A stretch of DNA of 64,000 nucleotides, taken from Codonopsis lanceolata (lineage: Eukaryota > Streptophyta > Magnoliopsida > Asterales > Campanulaceae). The notes under the pieces are model-generated. The model did no database searches and had not been told where the DNA came from. It worked only from the letters and a program-made list of their open reading frames with translations. Of this stretch, positions 58,036-64,000 are shown in pieces. The translations under genes were made by a program, and so were the position numbers. Position 1 is the stretch's first letter. Every line of letters begins with the position of its first letter. Location of the stretch: contig CM028377.1 of the NCBI GenBank assembly GCA_013146195.2, forward strand, positions 33,919,632 to 33,983,631, read 5' to 3'.

Positions 58036-59613
58036 ATGCCGCCTGAAGCGGTGTCGCCGGGGGAACCTCCTCCCGCTAAGAAACACGACACTTCCAATGA
58101 TTCTGGTGCTATTGGCTCGGATTCTCAGGCCAAACCAAAATCTTTCGCGGAAGCAGTTAAGAGTAAAGGAGATGTGCATTGTCAAAACCCATCGAAGACT
58201 GCAGTGTTGCGTGATCTTCCCATTCCTCCTCGACAAGCAGTTTCGGTGGACAATGAACCGGGTGTACTTTTTTCACAAGTTGAAATGGAAGCGGCTAATG
58301 CGCAATTCGTTAATACCGTGGTGTTGAAATTTTCGATGGGTAGACCATCACTGCATGTGATACACGAACATATTGTGAAGACTTGGCGACTCAACGGTGC
58401 TTTTGTTCTTGGTCTGTTAGACCCTAGGCACGTAATGGTCCATTTATCCTCGTCGGAAGATATGATTAGTGCTCTCTCGAAGGAGTCACATATGATTCAA
58501 CGGTGTATGTTTCGATCATTTCGATGGAGTCCAGATTTCACTTTTCGTAAAGATAGCCCTACGGTGGCGGTTTGGGTTAGGCTACATCACTTGCCGTTGT
58601 CGTTTTTCAATTTTTCTTATCTGCAACGAATAGGAAATGGTCTTGGTAAGTTTCTTCGGGCAGATGATAGGACGTTAGCCCTAACTCACCCTATGTACGC
58701 AAGGATCTGTGTTGAGGTGGACGTTTCCGAAAGGCTTCCTACACGTATGTGGCTGGGAACTACAAAAGATGATGGTTTTTGGCAAAGCATTGAGTTTGAG
58801 GGAAATATTTCTTATTGCTCTGTATGTGGATTGTTGGGGCACCTTGCCATTGAATGTAGAAAACGATTTACAGGACCAATGAACATGGGTGATGTGCCTG
58901 AAAGACATGGAAAAAAAGGGGTGGGAGATGATAAACCTACAACATTCCCTTCTGAAAAGGACGATACTACTACTCCAAACAAACAACAGGTAGATGTGGA
59001 TAAGGCTCCGTCTAAGGTGACACAATGGCAGCCTATGAGAATATTACAGAGGGATCAAAATGGTTCGACTTCAAATGCTAAAGACGATAGAGGAAAGGAG
59101 AAAGAAACGGAGGTTATTGATATTACGGCTTCTCCAAGGACGGAGAAAAATCCAGTTATGGATAATAGTGAGACTGTGAAGGTACAAATACCAAGAAGCG
59201 TGACTCAGGAGATGTCGAAATCACAGCAAGCAATAGGGCATTTGGAAGACAAGTCAACATATGAATCAGTGGTTGATCAGACAACCGAAAAGAACACGGA
59301 TGTTGAACTTCAAAATCCTTTCGATCTATTAGCAAAAATTGATGCGGCTGGGGACAATATTGATGTGCTGTTGCGTGGTTCACATTCAGTAGACAGAAAT
59401 CCATCCAAAAAAGACAAGCATTTCTCTCGATCAAATTCTTTTGATAATCTACAGGAAATGGACTTGCAGAGTACTAAATTTCGTGACTTTCAGAATTTAT
59501 GTCGCAAATTAGGAAAGAAGATGAAGCAGAAGAGGGTTACAAAGTTGCATATACGCCCATCAAGGGCGAAATCCAACAAGGCAAAAGCCACAGATACCCA
59601 AACTAATCATTAA
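58036..59613 (+). CDS. LINE ORF1: DUF4283 / zinc-knuckle gag-like protein
   Basis: 525 residues from the first ATG, with no interruption. A DUF4283-type region is seen in FVNTVVLKFSMGRPSLHVIH, NGAFVLGLLDPRHVMVHLSS and FRSFRWSPDFTF, followed by AVWVRLHHLPLSFFNFSYLQ. A CCHC knuckle, CSVCGLLGHLAIEC, lies near residue 270. The C-terminal half is polar and low in complexity. The protein would bind the LINE RNA. ORF2 begins 8 bases after the stop. Confidence 0.85.
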   Translation: MPPEAVSPGEPPPAKKHDTSNDSGAIGSDSQAKPKSFAEAVKSKGDVHCQNPSKTAVLRDLPIPPRQAVSVDNEPGVLFSQVEMEAANAQFVNTVVLKFSMGRPSLHVIHEHIVKTWRLNGAFVLGLLDPRHVMVHLSSSEDMISALSKESHMIQRCMFRSFRWSPDFTFRKDSPTVAVWVRLHHLPLSFFNFSYLQRIGNGLGKFLRADDRTLALTHPMYARICVEVDVSERLPTRMWLGTTKDDGFWQSIEFEGNISYCSVCGLLGHLAIECRKRFTGPMNMGDVPERHGKKGVGDDKPTTFPSEKDDTTTPNKQQVDVDKAPSKVTQWQPMRILQRDQNGSTSNAKDDRGKEKETEVIDITASPRTEKNPVMDNSETVKVQIPRSVTQEMSKSQQAIGHLEDKSTYESVVDQTTEKNTDVELQNPFDLLAKIDAAGDNIDVLLRGSHSVDRNPSKKDKHFSRSNSFDNLQEMDLQSTKFRDFQNLCRKLGKKMKQKRVTKLHIRPSRAKSNKAKATDTQTNH

Positions 59614-59620
59614 GTTATTT

Positions 59621-62600
59621 ATGTCGATCTTGATTTGGAATGTTCGTGGAATTGGCAATAGAGAAACTGTCGATTATATTAAGGTTTTGCTTATGCAAAA
59701 TAAACCGGCTTTGTGTGTGTTTTTGGAGCCGAAGATTTCTGGAGATAGAATTGGTAAAATTGCGAAGAGATTAAAATATAGTCATTTCATGGTCCAAAAT
59801 CCGATTAATCACTATATTTGGTTGATGTGGGATGACAGAATGGAGGTTAATTTTGTAAATGTTACTCGACAACAAGTCACAGTGCGAGTGAAGATGATCA
59901 ACGGGGAAACAATTCTGGCATCATTTATTTATGCGGCTTGTAATAGAACAGCTAGACAGGATTTATGGGCGGATCTTTCTTCTATAGCAAGGACTTTTTC
60001 GGAGCCATGGCTAGTTGGAGGGGATTTCAACATTATCGCCCATACTGATGAAAAGTTAGGAGGTGTAGGGTATGATATCCAAGGTATGAATGATTTTACA
60101 AATTGCATGCTTAACGTTGGTTTGAGTGATGCGGGTTATGAAGGCAGCAAGTTCACTTGGTGTAATGATCATGAGGATGGAACTAGAATATGGCAACGAA
60201 TTGATCGTGTTTTAATTAATGGGCATTATAAGGCGCAATACGGTGGCGTGGCTGTTGACCATTTAAGCCGAGTCATGTCTGATCACTCTCCGTTATTAGT
60301 TAGATTCCCGTTTATTCCAAAACCGAGAAGTCAATTTCGATTCCAGAGAATGTGGACCGACCACCCGTCCTTTTTCAATTTTGTATCCAATCAATGGAAT
60401 CGTCCAGTTGCTGGGACTGTTATGGAAGTTTTACATAGGAAGTTATTCTTTTTACGAAAAGAATTAAAGAAATGGAATTGGGAAATTTTTGGTAATGTCC
60501 ACCGGAATTTGGCTCATAAGCAGGAACATGTATCATTGCTTGAGGACGTTTGTATTAATCAAGGGGGTGAAAATGCTTGGACAGATTTGACAGAAGCTAA
60601 AGAGGCTCTTACCCAATTGGTCAAATGGGAAACAATTACTACAGAGAAATCGAGGCGCTTATGGCTTAAAGATGGTGATCGTAATACTAGTTTCTTTCAT
60701 GCAAGTATCAAAGACGTAAGTCGAAAGAATACTATTAAAATGAGGAACCGGATGGAACCTGGTGTACCGACAATGAAGTACTTGGAGATAGGGCTGTTAA
60801 TTTCTTCCAACGTCTTTTTTCGAGATCAGATCATTCTCTGCAGGAGGATCTCTTCCAATATCTTCCAAGTTTAATTGGAGTTGGGGACAACGACCTGATG
60901 GAAGCTATCCCAAGCGAGTCTGAAATTTGGGATGCAATTAAAAGTTTAAATCCGGATAGTGCCCTGGGGTTGATGGATATCTTGGATGGTTTTTTCGAGC
61001 ATCTTTGGGAAATTATTAAACAAGATTTGGTGGCTGCTATACACGCATTTTTTCAAGGGGCGAGTTACATAAGGGTTTCACTACAACAACAATTATTTTG
61101 ATTCCTAAATCGCAAGATCCTACTCACGATATCACGATTTTTCGGCCGATTAGTTTATGTCCGTTTGTGGGTAAAGTGATTTCCAAGATTATGGCTTCTC
61201 GTTTGGCTTCTTTGCTTCCAAGATTAATATCGACGGAACAAACAGGTTTTGTGAGGGGTCGTAGTATCCAAGAGAATGTCGTTTTGGCTCATGAGTTAGT
61301 TCATCGCATTGATAAAAATCGAGAGGTGGTAACGTGATTTTTAAACTAGATATGTCCAAAGCATATGATAGAGTCGAGTGGGATTTCTTGTTAAGGGCAA
61401 TGAAAGGATTTGGCTTTAGTATGCTGGTGCGTGGCTTGATAGAGAGGATGTTGTGTAATATTTGGTACACCATTAGTATTAATAGGCGGTAGATATGGAT
61501 TCTTCACTCTACTAGAGGGGTTCGGCAAGGGGATCCATTATCCCCTCTCTTATTTATTCTTTTTCAAGAGGTTCTTTCTATCAACATTAAAGGAAATATA
61601 GAGAGAGGTTTGATACAGCCTTACAATCACGGGAGAGGTAACATGGTGCTTTCTCATCTCTTATACGCTGAGCGACATGTTAATCTTCGTAATGCGAGTA
61701 AAAGTTCGTCTTGGCATTGCGGAATTTCTTGAAAATTATGAAAATTGTCGGGCAGCTAGTTAATTTAGAAAAGAGTGGATTTTATGTTTCTAAGCATTGT
61801 CAGGAAGAAATCGTCCGACGACTCTACGAATGGTGCAGGTGCACAAGAATTTTCCAATGCTATATTTGGGCATTCCATTATTCAAAGGTAGGATTAAAAT
61901 TCAATACTTTGAGGGTCTTATAAATAAAATCTTAAGCCGTATTGAAGGATGGCAATCTCATCTACTGTCTTTTGGGGGCAAGTTAACATTCTTGATGTTT
62001 TGTCGGCATTCCGGTATATTCATTGGCTGCTATTAGGATCCCAAAGAAGGTTTTGCATCGTATTGAATCGTCTATGGCATCCTTTCTGTGGAGTAACTGT
62101 GGGGAGAAACGTTTACATTGGGTTGCATGGGATTCGGTTTGCAGACCTTTAGAAGAGGGGGGATTGGGTCTCCGTAAACTCGAACAAGTTATGGAATCGT
62201 TACAGGCAAAATTAGCATGGGCTGTGTTACAAGGTAATAGTTTATGGGCAAGGTTTGCAATATCTAAATATGGTCCTCAAGGCAGTCAATACTTTGGGGT
62301 GATGTCCCCGATTGCTCGGTCTATCTTTCGGCAAATGGGCGGGGTTTTGAGTTGCAGCCGCTGGTTAGTTGGAAAAGGTGATATTTCGTTGCAGGCGATA
62401 AGCGGTGTGGAGTGCAATTGAGAGGTCCACAGCCGATGGATTTGCGTCTTCGGGTTCGTGATGCTCTTCCTCAATTGGATCAATTTTCTCATTTGATAGA
62501 TGATGAAAATTTGTCGCAGATCCGTCGAGTCCGTCTGAATGAGACCCGTGACGATGTGCTTATTTACAGTCTAACAAATTCCGGGGCATTTAACGTCACA

Positions 62601-63584
62601 GCTCATTGGAATCATTTTCGTTATGTTTGGCCACGTCAATTCTGGGCTAGGAAGATTTGGCAAAGCTGGATTCCTCTCAGGGTTAGTGGTTTCATTTGGA
62701 AACTTGTTCATGGGGCAATTCCTGTTGACTCTTGCCTCCAATCGAAGCATATTTTTCTTGCCTCTAAATGTGTGTGCTGTGTTCAACATCATGATTGTGA
62801 ATCCTTAGAACATCTGCTCTTGCGATCTGAAACAGCTAGAGAGGTTTGGTCCGTGTTTGTTTGTCGTTTTCGAACCATTGGTCGCTTTGTAAGCTTGAAC
62901 CATTTATTATCAACTTGGCTGAAGCATAGTTCAGAGAAAAATCAGGCTGGTGCTTGTAAAATTGGGGTTGTCGCGTTAGTTTGTTGGGAGCTATGGAAAG
63001 CAAGGTGTAAATCAATTTTTGAGAACCTTCCCATGCGAAGCGAGGAGATTATACAGAAAGTTTGTCAAGGTTTAAAAGACATAATGCACACTTATAATCC
63101 TTTGTTTCCGATTAGCAGATTAGGTGGATTAAGTCTACAGTCTCTGCATGTTCCTATAAAGGAGGTCGTCTTTCGTCGAGGCAAATGGATTCGATGGGAA
63201 CCTCCTTCAATTGGCACTTACAAGTTGAATACAGACGGCTCGGCAAGAAATGGCCAGTGTACTGGAGGTGGAGTCATCAGAAATTATAAAGGGCATCTGA
63301 TTTATGCTTTCTCAACATTTTATGGAGAAGGTACAAATACTTTCGCAGAAATCTCAGCATTACGTGATGGTCTGGAGTTATGTAGACAGTTTCAGTTGGC
63401 AATTGTGGTCGTCGAAACAGACTCCTTAGTAGCCTCGCGGGGTTTACAAGGACTTCATCGTTTTCCTTGGAAGTATGAATATGAACTTTCAGATTGTCGA
63501 GATCTTATTGGCTCATATTCCATGTCATGCTCTTATGACTTGAGGTTGAGACCAAAAAGATTTTCATGTTTATTTTGTTTTTAG
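59621..63584 (+). pseudogene. LINE ORF2: endonuclease, reverse transcriptase, zf-RVT, RNase H (broken)
   Basis: 59621-60874 encodes an EEP endonuclease (ILIWNVRGIGN, LEPKISG, VGGDFNIIAH, SDHSPLL) and the RT lead-in (RLWLKDGDRNTSFFHASIK). RT continues in shifted frames at 60898-61101 and 61098-61337 (FRPISLCPFVGKVISKIMAS), then as LDMSKAYDRVEWDFL and GVRQGDPLSPLLF near 61350-61560. The catalytic F/Y-A-D-D box is replaced by YAERHV near 61665. 62023-62421 and 62412-63584 hold the thumb region, zf-RVT (KIWQSWIPLRVSGFIWKLVH, CVCCVQHHDCESLEHLL) and RNase H (LNTDGSARNG, E in AEISALRDGL, D in VVVETDSLVA). The last catalytic Asp is lost where the frame fails after 63530. Confidence 0.88.
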
Positions 63585-63590
63585 AGCAAT

Positions 63591-63794
63591 TTTTACCTGC
63601 TTTTGTATTTATTAGTTCTTGTATTTATCTGCATAGTCGAGTCGCTCGTTAGAGTCTCCTAGAGTTTGTGGGTTTCTAGAGGAGTGTAAATAGTGTCACC
63701 CTCCAAAAAGATTTTCTTAATTTTTGTATGTTTAATTTTTTATTTATAAGTATTGTTTACTCATGGACAAGTAAAGTTTAAGTTTGGGGGTATT
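63591..63794 (+). mobile_element. 3' internal end and polypurine tract of a further Gypsy element
   Basis: A+T-rich sequence ending in AAGTTTAAGTTTGGGGGTATT, whose AAGTTTGGGGG core is a polypurine tract of the form seen in Athila/Tat-type Gypsy elements. It leads directly into a TG LTR start. The border with the LINE end is unclear. Confidence 0.45.
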
Positions 63795-64000
63795 TGATAG
63801 ACGTATTTTATACGTCTTTATCGGGTACTTTTATGACTTAAAATGAGCAATTCCACGAGGCTTTTGGCTACTGATATGTGTTTTTGAGCTATATTGTGAG
63901 TTTTCATGGTTTTAGGTGAATTTAAGGAATTTATGAAGCTTTTAGTGAAGATTTCGAGGAAGGGTGCAAAGTGCAACATTGGGAAAGATGCTAAAAGATC
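63795..64000 (+). repeat. Start of a 3' LTR, cut by the window end
   Basis: TGATAGACGTATTTTATACG follows the polypurine tract. The LTR continues beyond the window, so its length and class cannot be checked here. Confidence 0.5.

Larger units (their letters stand above)
57960..63590 (+). mobile_element. LINE (L1 type with RNase H), decayed
   Basis: The order is a gag-like ORF1, then ORF2 with endonuclease, RT, zf-RVT and RNase H. This is the plant L1 arrangement. ORF1 is intact; ORF2 is broken repeatedly and its RNase H end is missing. No poly(A) tail or target duplication is recognised at the right end. Confidence 0.85.

Overview
The window is nuclear DNA of a flowering plant, almost certainly a eudicot. 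The evidence is A+T-rich sequence, intron-split genes of plant families (a NIN-like RWP-RK/PB1 factor, a three-HMG-box protein, a GABA-type amino-acid permease, a KLHDC4-like kelch protein) and a dense, nested population of plant transposable elements. I cannot name the species. No rRNA, tRNA gene, CRISPR array or bacterial operon is present.

Layout. 0.4-4.7 kb: a MITE, a Helitron 3' end, then a five-exon NLP gene on + that carries a frame break in exon 1 and an in-frame stop in the PB1 domain. 4.7-11.5 kb: repeats, including a minus-strand Helitron carrying a SINE with a perfect 16-bp target duplication, a STRAP-like WD40 pseudogene, and a TIR element with many CGCG-containing motifs into which a 575-bp hAT MITE has inserted (8-bp duplication). 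11.7-14.4 kb: an apparently intact seven-exon 3xHMG-box gene. 14.4-17.3 kb: LTR-like and MITE sequence, including a Tourist-like MITE that contains an unusual SINE made of repeated tRNA-like units. 17.35-33.34 kb: one 16-kb Ty3/Gypsy element of Tat-like layout on the minus strand, with 770-bp LTRs, a tRNA-Asp-type PBS, decayed gag-pol, and an extra spliced gene on the opposite strand between pol and the 3' LTR. Its integrase is split by a hAT, which itself holds a Helitron. 34.9-42.0 kb: an intact seven-exon GAT1-like transporter gene with repeats in its introns. 43.4-54.2 kb: a Ty1/Copia element of SIRE/Maximus layout with 880-bp LTRs, a perfect 5-bp duplication, broken gag-pol and an uninterrupted envelope-like ORF. 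It sits inside an older inverted LTR of the same family. 56.0-57.6 kb: two exons of a broken kelch gene on the minus strand, separated by a hAT full of (TAA)n. 57.6-63.6 kb: a short LINE tail on minus and a long, decayed LINE with RNase H on +. The final 200 bases begin a further LTR.

Two of the five recognised host genes (3xHMG-box, GAT1-like) look functional. The other three are damaged. The most unexpected signal is a degenerate 12-base repeat, GNAGCTACATYG and its reverse complement, found as 2-4 unit arrays at about a dozen places in the Copia element: both LTRs, gag, pol, the spacer and the envelope-like ORF. It also occurs in the older inverted LTR that flanks the element.
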